NCBI GenBank assembly: GCA_964626685.1
Contig: CAZVJY010000015.1
Coordinates: 1-41,699, forward strand
Source: RGEC01 sp964626685
GTDB lineage: Bacteria > Bacteroidota > Bacteroidia > NS11-12g > UBA955
Direction of reading: 5' to 3'
DNA length: 41,699 nucleotides
How positions within the stretch are numbered: position 1 is the first letter of the stretch; every line of letters starts with the position of its first letter. The notes below the pieces were generated by a model, which was given only the letters and a program-made list of their open reading frames with translations, did not search any database and was not told where the DNA came from. Both the position numbers and the translations under genes were made by a program. Shown here in pieces: positions 35,547-41,699 of the stretch.

Positions 35547-36611
35547 TTAAACTGCTGTTTTTGAATTTGAAGGTATATCGCCAACCGGATGAAATTCAGA
35601 TACGTCTTTACGGCTAATTTTGAAATCAATCGCTTTATCCATCATCCATCTAATAATCTGTACATTCTCATTAAAGGCAGGTTTTTCAATGGGTACCTCG
35701 CTGAAATACCAGCGGTGAATGCTTACGCCAGTTCGCGTTGTCAGATTATCGAGAACCGGTACCCCCCATTCCTGCATTGCAGCGGCATTACACCATTGTT
35801 CATATTGTCCGTGAATCGGCATTACCATTACCCGTTTGCCCAGATAAAGCGCCTCGGCCGGCGTTTCAAAACCACCGCCGGTAATGATTCCATGGCAATC
35901 TATAAGGCTTTGGGTGAACATTTCATTGTCAATGGGGAAGAAAGTAATATTATCCAGTTGTTTGATGGTTCTGGTTTCACGGGTAAACACCTGAAAATGA
36001 ATATAGGTAAGGGATTTGAGGTAAGAGGCAATTTCACTGCCTTGGTATTGGGGCAGATAAACGGTTACATGACCGCGGTCGGTGGGTTGTGAGTTTACAA
36101 CAGCAGATTTGATGATTGGGGTATTGATGTTTTCATCATAAGCTTTGAAATGCAGTCCCAGGTTAAGGCTGCCGCTGCAATAGTTTTTGAGCACCCATTC
36201 CCCAAGCAGATCTTTTTTTGCGGGCCGGGGTACCATGGGGCTTTTAAAACTCGCCTGATGTCCGAAATGTACGGAAGGCAGTCTTTTCAGCTTACAGGCA
36301 AGAGATGTTACAGATTCAAAGTCATTTAAGATTAAATCGTAGCGGTTAAGTGGTAGTTTCAATGCGTCTTTTACCAGCATCAGCGGCTTAAGTTTTTTGG
36401 CTATTTTCCAATAATCCAGACCGCCTTTTCTGTTATAATCCAGGCTGAGGCCTTTGCTGCGGTATAGCACCGGCAATCCCATACCCAGCTGGGCATTGGT
36501 TCCGCTGAGGAAAATATCCACTTCGCCGTATTGTTGTAAATAGGGCAAAATTTCCATGGCTCTGGAAATGTGTCCATTACCTGTAGCTTGAATAGCGTAA
36601 AAAATTCTCAT
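35547..36611 (-). CDS. Glycosyltransferase, GT28/MurG-like fold
   Basis: A 354-aa protein of the GT-B fold. It has the N-terminal glycine-rich loop ATGNGHISRAM (residues 9-19) and, in the C-half, the nucleotide-sugar site GIITGGGFETPAEAL followed by PIHGQYEQ. These are the features of GT28-like transferases. There is no signal peptide; it is probably cytosolic or peripheral at the inner membrane. Its start overlaps the phosphoesterase stop by 4 nt (ATGA), so the pair is translationally coupled. The acceptor is unknown; a lipid or lipid-linked sugar is plausible from the partner. Confidence 0.83.
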   Translation of the reverse strand: MRIFYAIQATGNGHISRAMEILPYLQQYGEVDIFLSGTNAQLGMGLPVLYRSKGLSLDYNRKGGLDYWKIAKKLKPLMLVKDALKLPLNRYDLILNDFESVTSLACKLKRLPSVHFGHQASFKSPMVPRPAKKDLLGEWVLKNYCSGSLNLGLHFKAYDENINTPIIKSAVVNSQPTDRGHVTVYLPQYQGSEIASYLKSLTYIHFQVFTRETRTIKQLDNITFFPIDNEMFTQSLIDCHGIITGGGFETPAEALYLGKRVMVMPIHGQYEQWCNAAAMQEWGVPVLDNLTTRTGVSIHRWYFSEVPIEKPAFNENVQIIRWMMDKAIDFKISRKDVSEFHPVGDIPSNSKTAV

Positions 36612-37453
36612 TTTACCAGCGAATGAATAAAAAGTTCAACTGGATTGTTGACCACATCCGGAAAAGGATGTTTTTTGGTTAATTCAAATACGGTTGCATG
36701 GGCTGATTTTGCTTCCGCATATTGATATATTTTCCAGTCGCCATTTTCGTATTCCAGTGCAGTCAGATTTTCAATCCAGTCTCCGCTGTTGAGGTAGCGG
36801 ATTTTGCCATTATCAGATTGAATGGTTCTGTCCTGGGGCTGATGAATATGTCCGCAGATAACGAAATCATACCCTTTCTCTATTCCCAGTTCAGCAGCAC
36901 ATGTTTCAAAATCCCCAATCCAGGTTACTGCGCGTTTTACAGATGCTTTTACCTTTTTACTGAAACTCATTTTTTCTCGTCCAAATGTTCTTAACAGAAA
37001 ATTGATAAAACGATTCAGCAGAATAAGAATGTCATATCCTTTCCCTCCCAATTTAGCCAACCACTTAGCAGCGCCATTGGTACTTGCATCAAATACATCC
37101 CCGTGAAATATCCATGCTTTTTTCCCATCGATATCCAAAACAAGTTTATCATCGAGATAAAAATTACCCAAGTTAAATCCGGAATATCTTCTCAGCATTT
37201 CATCATGGTTTCCGGTGATATAATATACCTTGGTTCCTTTGCTTAAAAATGAAGTAATTTCCTTAATTACCTGCATGTGGGAGGCAGGAAAATACCGTTT
37301 ACTAAAGGCCCATCCATCAATGATATCGCCATTTAAAACCAATACATCCGGTTGTATGGACTTCAAGTATTGTAAAAGTTCTGTGGCATGGCAGCCATAA
37401 GTTCCGAGGTGAACATCGCTGATAATTACGGCCTGTAATTTTCTAAGTTGCAT
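36608..37453 (-). CDS. Metallophosphoesterase, UDP-2,3-diacylglucosamine diphosphatase-like
   Basis: A 281-aa calcineurin-like phosphoesterase. All metal motifs are present: SDVHLG (D13, H15), NGDIID, TGNHDE, FHGD and CGHIHQP. The pattern resembles LpxH/LpxG-like UDP-2,3-diacylglucosamine hydrolases of lipid A synthesis, including the long helical insert about residues 125-180. In Bacteroidota such paralogues are common and often not the lipid A enzyme itself. It begins at the ATG at 37453; an in-frame TTG at 37459 is less likely. With the coupled glycosyltransferase it probably acts in glycolipid metabolism. Confidence 0.85.
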   Translation of the reverse strand: MQLRKLQAVIISDVHLGTYGCHATELLQYLKSIQPDVLVLNGDIIDGWAFSKRYFPASHMQVIKEITSFLSKGTKVYYITGNHDEMLRRYSGFNLGNFYLDDKLVLDIDGKKAWIFHGDVFDASTNGAAKWLAKLGGKGYDILILLNRFINFLLRTFGREKMSFSKKVKASVKRAVTWIGDFETCAAELGIEKGYDFVICGHIHQPQDRTIQSDNGKIRYLNSGDWIENLTALEYENGDWKIYQYAEAKSAHATVFELTKKHPFPDVVNNPVELFIHSLVK

Positions 37454-37896
37454 GACCAAATTTCTACCTTAATGATTTTTTTAAGATAAATAATGTGTTT
37501 ACATATTGTTATTTATTAACGTTGTGTTTTAATACTATGGATAATTAACCAGGAAATCAACGGGTTGTCTTTTAAAAAAGTAAATGTGTAATTTACCCAT
37601 TGTTGTCATTTTGAAAATTTCAACAATCTCAATGAAATTATTAATTGTTTCAGTCAAGATTTGCAATGCGATTTAAACTCATTATAATTAAATATATAGT
37701 ATAAATGGTTCTATTCCTGGAGGGAAGTGAACGATATTTTGTATATAATTATATAACAAATACTTACAAGCTTAAAAAGTTTTCCACAAAACCCGGGTGA
37801 AACAGAAGTGAAACACTTTTTACAACTAAATAATAGCTCATATAAACTACGTAATTTTCATTTGTATATTAATTAAAAGCCTCTGAATTTTCGAAG

Positions 37897-38045
37897 GAAT
37901 TAAAGCCATTTAGACCTGCGTAGACGGTGCAGTGAAAAAGGTGTTATATACTTCATAGTAGAACCGAAAACTAACTGAGAACGCATAACCCCCGCTTAGA
38001 CAGGGATGAACGTTTGGGGGAAATGCAGGAGATATTAATTTAAAG
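37897..38045 (+). ncRNA. Candidate structured noncoding RNA
   Basis: A stretch of higher G+C in an AT-rich background. CCTGC (37915-37919) can pair with GCAGG (38035-38039) to close a domain of about 125 nt. Inside, CTGCGT/ACGCAT (37916-37921, 37981-37986) is an alternative pairing, and CCCCC (37989-37993) faces GGGGG (38026-38030 region). TTTG at 37861-37864 and TGAATTTT at 37884-37891 have promoter spacing (19 bp), predicting a 5' end near 37897. A Bacteroidota 6S-like RNA or a leader RNA are possible; I cannot assign a family. Confidence 0.35.
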
Positions 38046-38088
38046 TTCCACCGCAGAATGTGCGGTGGAAATGTGGTTTTTTCACCGC
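38046..38088 (+). other. Two mutually exclusive hairpins
   Basis: A perfect 10-bp inverted repeat, TTCCACCGCA (38046-38055) with TGCGGTGGAA (38061-38070). The same GCGGTG can instead pair with a downstream CACCGC at 38083-38088, across a loop containing a run of six T's. The direct repeat CACCGCA at 38049 and 38083 creates this choice. It could be the terminator of the upstream RNA or an attenuator. Confidence 0.5.
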
Positions 38089-38129
38089 AAAATCACAAGC
38101 AATTCATCACAGTGTTTTAATATTCAAAT

Positions 38130-38187
38130 TATACCCTATCGGGTACAAATGTTCATAATGACAGGAGTTTTATACCCTATCGGGTAC
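38130..38187. promoter_or_regulatory. Tandem operator-like palindromes
   Basis: The 17-bp sequence TATACCCTATCGGGTAC occurs exactly twice, at 38130-38146 and 38171-38187, 41 bp apart. That is close to four helical turns, so the copies lie on the same face. Each contains the inverted repeat TACCC-TATC-GGGTA. This is what a dimeric repressor site looks like (XRE type is a guess). No regulator gene is adjacent. Confidence 0.65.
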
Positions 38188-38204
38188 TCCCAATAAAACC
38201 AACA

Positions 38205-38321
38205 ACCCCAACTTTGTTACAAAAAATGACCAAAACTACCCTAACTATGTGACATAATTTGGCCAAAACAACCCTAACACTGTGACAAAAAAGTGATTTA
38301 ATAACACTAACTATGTTACAT
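38205..38321 (+). repeat. Four 33-bp iterons overlapping a start codon
   Basis: Imperfect units begin at 38205, 38238, 38271 and 38304, exactly 33 bp apart. Each opens with ACCCTAAC or a close variant and carries the palindromic core TGTnACA: TTTGTTACAAA, ATGTGACAT, TGTGACA and ATGTTACAT. The core of the fourth unit contains the ATG at 38320, so a protein bound there would cover the translation start. In-frame stops rule out an extended coding repeat. Confidence 0.8.
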
Positions 38322-39681
38322 GTACCAAAGTCACATCATTAAAGAGCTAGAATATTGGCTTCAAAAACCAGGCCGTAAACCCCTGGTTATAAGAGGAGCC
38401 AGACAGGTAGGAAAAACCACCGTAGTGAATCAGTTTGCCAAACAATTTGGACAATACATTTACCTTAATCTTGAAACTCCTGCCGACAAACAACCCTTCC
38501 TGAGATATACCAATCTAGAAGAACTTTTGCAGGGTATATTCTTCCTCAAAAATCAATTACTCTCAAAAAAGGCCAATACCCTTATTTTTATTGATGAAAT
38601 TCAGGAGGTGCCTGAAGCACTCAATATTCTACGGTATTTTCATGAGCAAGAACCAGATATTAAAGTCATTGCTGCCGGCAGTATGCTGGAGACCGTCTTT
38701 GACAAGAAGATACACTTTCCGGTGGGGCGGGTTGAGTTTAAAGTACTCAGGCCTGTTTCTTTTCCAGAATTTTTAGAGGCCATGGGAGAAAAAGCAGCCC
38801 TAGAACAATTGCTAACCTTGCCTTGCCGTGATTTTGCACACGAAAAATTGCTAAAGTTATACCACCTCTATGCCATTATAGGCGGCATGCCTGAGGTAGT
38901 AAATACCTATATCAAAACCAAAGACCTTTTGTCACTGAACCCCATATTTGATTCGCTTATTGCCTCATATATGGATGACGTAGAGAAATATGCAAAAAAC
39001 GATGCACAGGTTTTACATCTGCGCCACATCATTCGCGCATCATTCGCTGAGGCCGGCAAGCGAATTCATTTTGCAGGGTTTGGAAACTCGGCATACCGTT
39101 CCAGGGAAATGGGTGAATGCTTCAGAATTTTGGAAAAAGTGCTGTTGCTAAAACTGCTATACCCCAACACTTCGGCTACACTGCCGTTTCAGCCTGATTT
39201 AAAAAAATCACCACGCCTACAGATACTGGATACCGGGATGCTCAATCACTTTGCAGGAATTCAAAAAGACATACTGGGAACCCATGATCTGAGTAGCATA
39301 TACAAGGGCACTGTGATTGAACATCTAACGGGCCAAGAATTGCTGGCCAACCAATACAATGTCCTGAGCGAACTGTTTTTTTGGGTTAAAGAGAAAAAGA
39401 CATCTACAGCAGAGGTGGATTTTGTGATACCCTATGAGGGAAAAGTTATACCCATTGAGGTAAAATCGGGAAATACCGGAACACTTAAATCCATGCATCA
39501 GTTTATGGAGGTAGCACCACATAACATGGCAATCCGTTTTTATGCGGGACCGGTTAGCATAAGCGAAGTAACTACGCCGGAAAACAAGCATTTCTATCTA
39601 TTAAACCTTCCCTATTATTTAGTATCTCAAATCAAATCATATTTGGCATGGTTTGAAGACGAAATTAAAAATAGACAATAG
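38320..39681 (+). CDS. AAA_14/DUF4143 ATPase
   Basis: A 453-aa protein of a family widespread in bacteria and archaea and often multicopy. It has an N-terminal AAA_14 domain with Walker A GARQVGKTT (26-34) and Walker B LIFIDEIQE (88-96), a sensor-like AAGS (118-121), and a C-terminal DUF4143 region. That region contains a nuclease-like E-x-D...E-x-K pattern, E334, D367, E380 and K382, within EVDFVIPYEGKVIPIEVKSG. The pattern suggests a PD-(D/E)XK fold. The role of the family is not established; links to mobile elements or toxin-like modules have been proposed. The start codon lies in the last of four upstream iterons. No partner gene is adjacent. Confidence 0.88.
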   Translation: MYQSHIIKELEYWLQKPGRKPLVIRGARQVGKTTVVNQFAKQFGQYIYLNLETPADKQPFLRYTNLEELLQGIFFLKNQLLSKKANTLIFIDEIQEVPEALNILRYFHEQEPDIKVIAAGSMLETVFDKKIHFPVGRVEFKVLRPVSFPEFLEAMGEKAALEQLLTLPCRDFAHEKLLKLYHLYAIIGGMPEVVNTYIKTKDLLSLNPIFDSLIASYMDDVEKYAKNDAQVLHLRHIIRASFAEAGKRIHFAGFGNSAYRSREMGECFRILEKVLLLKLLYPNTSATLPFQPDLKKSPRLQILDTGMLNHFAGIQKDILGTHDLSSIYKGTVIEHLTGQELLANQYNVLSELFFWVKEKKTSTAEVDFVIPYEGKVIPIEVKSGNTGTLKSMHQFMEVAPHNMAIRFYAGPVSISEVTTPENKHFYLLNLPYYLVSQIKSYLAWFEDEIKNRQ

Positions 39682-40076
39682 CCGGCTTAGCCAGGTTGGC
39701 AATAATCATCAAAACATTTATTCCAAAAAATAAAGTCACTGTGCTATTTGTTTTTGAAGATAAACAATTCAAAAGTCATTAATTGCATGATTTATCATTC
39801 ATTTATTGGAGGGGATAATCCCTAAATTTATAATTCCGCTTCTGCTGGACCCCATAAAAATTAGTACTTTATACTCATTTTTTTGTCAACAAAAACGATT
39901 TGTTTTGTCGTTTATAGTCGATGATAAAGATGCCGTTTCGGTCGGTGGCTTGTTGATGCGGCGGGGGAATTATTATGTCGTACCTAGGGCGCTCCTACGG
40001 AGCTGGGCAATGAATGTATGCAAAGGCCGCAAACAAAATGAATGTTTATTATAGAAAATAAATAATTTGAAATAAA
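39682..40076. other. Intergenic region with a dispersed repeat
   Basis: About 395 bp between the ATPase gene and the convergent Fic gene. It contains an imperfect hairpin (CAACAAAA/TTTTGTCG around 39888-39912) and repeat copy A (39947-40007). An 82-codon frame at 39806-40054 is judged spurious because it crosses the repeat. Confidence 0.55.
39947..40007 (+). repeat. Dispersed repeat, copy A
   Basis: A 61-bp element with GGCGGGGGAATTA, TACCT and GGCGCTCCTACGGAGCTGGG (39988-40007). GCTCC-TAC-GGAGC forms a hairpin. It matches copy B at 41240-41340 in direct orientation, on the other side of the Fic gene. Confidence 0.75.
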
Positions 40077-41117
40077 TCAAATCACAAAGTAACCTGTTGA
40101 TTTCCCCCGGCCCTCTTTGGTGATTATCCCTTTTGCTACCATATCGCTTAGTGACTTTTTAACTGTTGGCAATGCCATATCTAATTTTTTTGATATCTCA
40201 CCCGAGCCACATCCCGCATGGTTTTGAATGAAGAACAAAATGCGCTTCTCACGCTGCGAGATTGGCTTTTCTGTTCTGCCTTCTTCCAATTTCACCAACA
40301 ACTGCTCCTGTATATTGATCAAACAACTGATAAAAAATGTGAGCCATTCCGTTACATTTTCACCCGGCCTGTTTCGCTGGGTATGCATGAGCACTTGATA
40401 ATATTCCGCTTTTCTGCTTTCAATCTCATATTCAAAGCTGACATACTGAATCCAAGTATAACCATTTTTCAATAGCAATAAGCTGCCCAGCAATCTGCTC
40501 AATCTTCCATTGCCGTCCTGAAAAGGATGAATGCTCAGGAACTCATAGACAAATAATGCAGCCTTTACCAATGGCATGGTTTCCATGTCTGAATTATACC
40601 AATTGAATAGCTGCATCATTGCATCTTGAGTCGCTAATCCGGGTTCCGTTGTTCTAAAAACGATTTGTTTGGTCCCATCTGCCAAATTAGCCTCTACTGC
40701 ATTACTCATCTGCTTGTAATTGCCCCTGTGCCAGGCATCCTTTTCCCCATACTGCATCAGTATCTTATGCAGATTTTTTATTTGGCTTTCCGAAATATCA
40801 ATGTCCTCATAATTTCCGGCAATCGTATCCAAAGCTTCAAAATACCCCATTACCTCTTGCTCATCTCTTTCTTCTAATGTTGAAACAGACAATTTTTCAA
40901 TGAATACAGCCACTTCATCATCGGTCATTTTAGATCCTTCTATGCGGGTTGACGCACCTACACTTCTTACCGTAGCAATGGACTTTAATTGTTTTAATGA
41001 GGCTCCTTCCCGCTTCTCAATGGAATACCATGTAGCATCAAAACGATCTATTTTACGCAACTCCGTTAGGAGTTTCATGTCCAGATCAAGCTCAAGTGTG
41101 TGTATTTTTACGCCCAT
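40077..41117 (-). CDS. Fic family protein, class II, with C-terminal winged helix
   Basis: A 346-aa protein. The active-site motif HPFQDGNGRLSR lies at residues 197-208, intact, so AMPylation (transfer of AMP from ATP to a protein hydroxyl) is the expected activity. An N-terminal inhibitory helix with STRIEG (56-61) puts it in class II, with self-inhibition. The C-terminus (about 285-346) is a winged helix, with EISKKLDMALPTVKKSLSDM as the helix-turn-helix. The last domain may bind the palindromes just upstream and autoregulate. No antitoxin gene is adjacent, as usual for class II. The ATG at 41117 is used; Met14 is an alternative. Confidence 0.92.
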   Translation of the reverse strand: MGVKIHTLELDLDMKLLTELRKIDRFDATWYSIEKREGASLKQLKSIATVRSVGASTRIEGSKMTDDEVAVFIEKLSVSTLEERDEQEVMGYFEALDTIAGNYEDIDISESQIKNLHKILMQYGEKDAWHRGNYKQMSNAVEANLADGTKQIVFRTTEPGLATQDAMMQLFNWYNSDMETMPLVKAALFVYEFLSIHPFQDGNGRLSRLLGSLLLLKNGYTWIQYVSFEYEIESRKAEYYQVLMHTQRNRPGENVTEWLTFFISCLINIQEQLLVKLEEGRTEKPISQREKRILFFIQNHAGCGSGEISKKLDMALPTVKKSLSDMVAKGIITKEGRGKSTGYFVI

Positions 41118-41120
41118 ATT

Positions 41121-41201
41121 ATATCCGTATTTATACGCAAATATACGTATTTGTATCTGATTTCAACATAGAGAATATCCGTATTTATACGTAAATATCC
41201 G
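41121..41201 (-). promoter_or_regulatory. Palindromic operators upstream of the Fic gene
   Basis: ATATCCGTATTTATACG occurs exactly at 41121-41137 and 41175-41191. Each contains CGTAT-TT-ATACG (41126-41137, 41180-41191). Between them is a perfect ATACGTAT palindrome (41143-41150), and a further ATATCCG half-site lies at 41195-41201. The cluster starts 4 bp from the Fic start codon and would block its promoter when bound. Confidence 0.7.
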
Positions 41202-41239
41202 AAAATGGATATGAATGCTGTGATGATAATGCTGGCTAT

Positions 41240-41340
41240 GGCTTGTTATTTTGGCGGGGGAATTACCATGCCGCACCTGCGGCGCTCCGTTTACCCTCGG
41301 ATCCATTTTCTATGAAAATGGCGCTCCTACGGAGCTGGGG
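41240..41340 (+). repeat. Dispersed repeat, copy B, with a 39-bp internal insertion
   Basis: Matches copy A (39947-40007), but between GGCGCTCC and TACGGAGCTGGG it has 31 extra bp followed by a second GGCGCTCC (41281-41288 and 41320-41327). The extra segment contains the inverted repeat CCATTTTC-tat-GAAAATGG. Copies A and B bracket the Fic gene and its operators. Confidence 0.75.
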
Positions 41341-41441
41341 TAAATTTCTCTCTCAAAGCGATAAAGGACTGTCATTTAGAACATATATTGAGTCTATTCT
41401 TTATAATTGTAGTTGTTCCCGAAATTGAAAACCCTCATATA

Positions 41442-41699
41442 ATGCTCAGAATCACTATTTATCTATTTGTTGCCTTTGTGGTATTGATGGTCAATGGTTG
41501 TTCAACAACAACATACACACCATTGCAGATGAACAATACACTGCCTACACTTACACAAACAAAATATATAACGCGGGAGCAAGCCGAGGCAGCTATAAAA
41601 GAAAATAAGGGCACATATCTGGAAAGAGGAAGAAGCTATGCCGCACCAATGGGCTTGAACCCAACAGCAGATTGGAAAAATGGAGCAAAAGGCATTGAG
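41442..41699 (+). CDS. Partial lipoprotein gene running off the window
   Basis: A frame open from the ATG at 41442 to the last base (86 codons, no stop). The N-terminus is a lipoprotein signal: a hydrophobic stretch (IYLFVAFVVLMVNG) followed by Cys20 and a Ser/Thr-rich linker (STTTYTPLQMNNTLPTLTQT). The visible mature part is polar, with a helix containing REQAEAAIKENKG. I recognise no domain. It is probably attached to a membrane leaflet; export to the outer membrane is likely. The upstream 100 bp, beyond repeat copy B, shows no clear promoter. Confidence 0.65.
   Translation, partial: MLRITIYLFVAFVVLMVNGCSTTTYTPLQMNNTLPTLTQTKYITREQAEAAIKENKGTYLERGRSYAAPMGLNPTADWKNGAKGIE

Larger units (their letters stand above)
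37454..38319. other. 866-bp noncoding region rich in dyads and repeats
   Basis: No convincing protein gene is seen. From left to right it holds small dyads (GTAAAT/ATTTAC at 37580-37596, and a 23-bp AT-rich imperfect palindrome at 37738-37760), a candidate structured RNA (from about 37897), alternative hairpins (38046-38088), two operator-like palindromes (38130 and 38171) and four 33-bp iterons (38205-38321). The longest gene-free stretch in the window carries the densest signals. Confidence 0.7.

Noticed and set aside
35420..35629. A 69-codon minus-strand ORF
   Set aside because: It overlaps the glycosyltransferase 3' end in another frame and lies mostly in AT-rich spacer.
38205..38321. 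CRISPR array
   Set aside because: The units are contiguous and imperfect, with no unique spacers and no cas genes. They are tandem iterons.
39806..40054. An 82-codon ORF on the plus strand
   Set aside because: It crosses dispersed repeat copy A, and the translation has no recognisable domain or coding-like composition.

Overview
The window looks like chromosomal DNA from a member of the Bacteroidota, probably an environmental relative of the Sphingobacteriia/Chitinophagia/Saprospiria lineages; the class is not resolvable by eye. The evidence is a type IX secretion (T9SS) plug protein, secreted proteins ending in both T9SS sorting-domain types (type B at 14.1 kb, type A at 31.1 kb), a FecR/DUF4974 anti-sigma protein, a TonB-dependent receptor with a CarboxypepD_reg-like N-terminus, an SDR-type threonine dehydrogenase, and the Bacteroidota promoter signature (TTTG, about 20 bp, TAnnTTTG) ahead of many genes with very short leaders.

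Left part (1-27.7 kb, about half G+C, compact): repeat pair with UNCG hairpins; short-chain dehydrogenase; DUF2452 protein; T9SS plug protein; an AAA+ ATPase with an N-E Walker B; a small membrane protein; an unrecognised 158-aa protein; threonine dehydrogenase; an ABC exporter overlapping a Gfo/Idh/MocA oxidoreductase; a 59-aa protein one base before an orphan FecR anti-sigma factor; a 1,000-residue SBBP/PKD surface protein; fabD; an ABC-F ATPase (Uup type); a secreted esterase; a Tat-type pirin; an acyl-CoA carboxylase carboxyltransferase; and the SRP RNA. It closes with a tightly packed five-gene minus-strand operon: S41 protease, TauE/SafE transporter, M28 peptidase, metF, rsgA.

Middle (27.75-30.74 kb): a tRNA-Arg(CCG) gene whose last 21 bases, plus one base beyond, recur with one mismatch 2.9 kb downstream. 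The interval is strikingly AT-rich and holds one TonB-dependent receptor and no integrase. It reads as a small tRNA-targeted island or its remnant.

Right part (30.7-41.7 kb, lower G+C, loosely packed): a 1,412-aa secreted propeller/5'-nucleotidase; a glycosyltransferase and an LpxH-like phosphoesterase overlapping by 4 nt; an 866-bp noncoding region with a candidate structured RNA, two alternative hairpins, two copies of a 17-bp operator-like palindrome and four 33-bp iterons, the last of which overlaps the start codon of an AAA_14/DUF4143 ATPase; a class II Fic protein with palindromic operators, bracketed by copies of a dispersed repeat; and the start of a lipoprotein gene that runs off the end.

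The best candidates for undescribed biology are the iteron/operator/RNA complex ahead of the DUF4143 ATPase (37.9-38.3 kb), the tRNA-bracketed receptor island, the split anti-sigma arrangement at 9.9-10.9 kb, and the UNCG hairpin repeats at the left edge. No known large defence system, CRISPR array or intact transposase was found.
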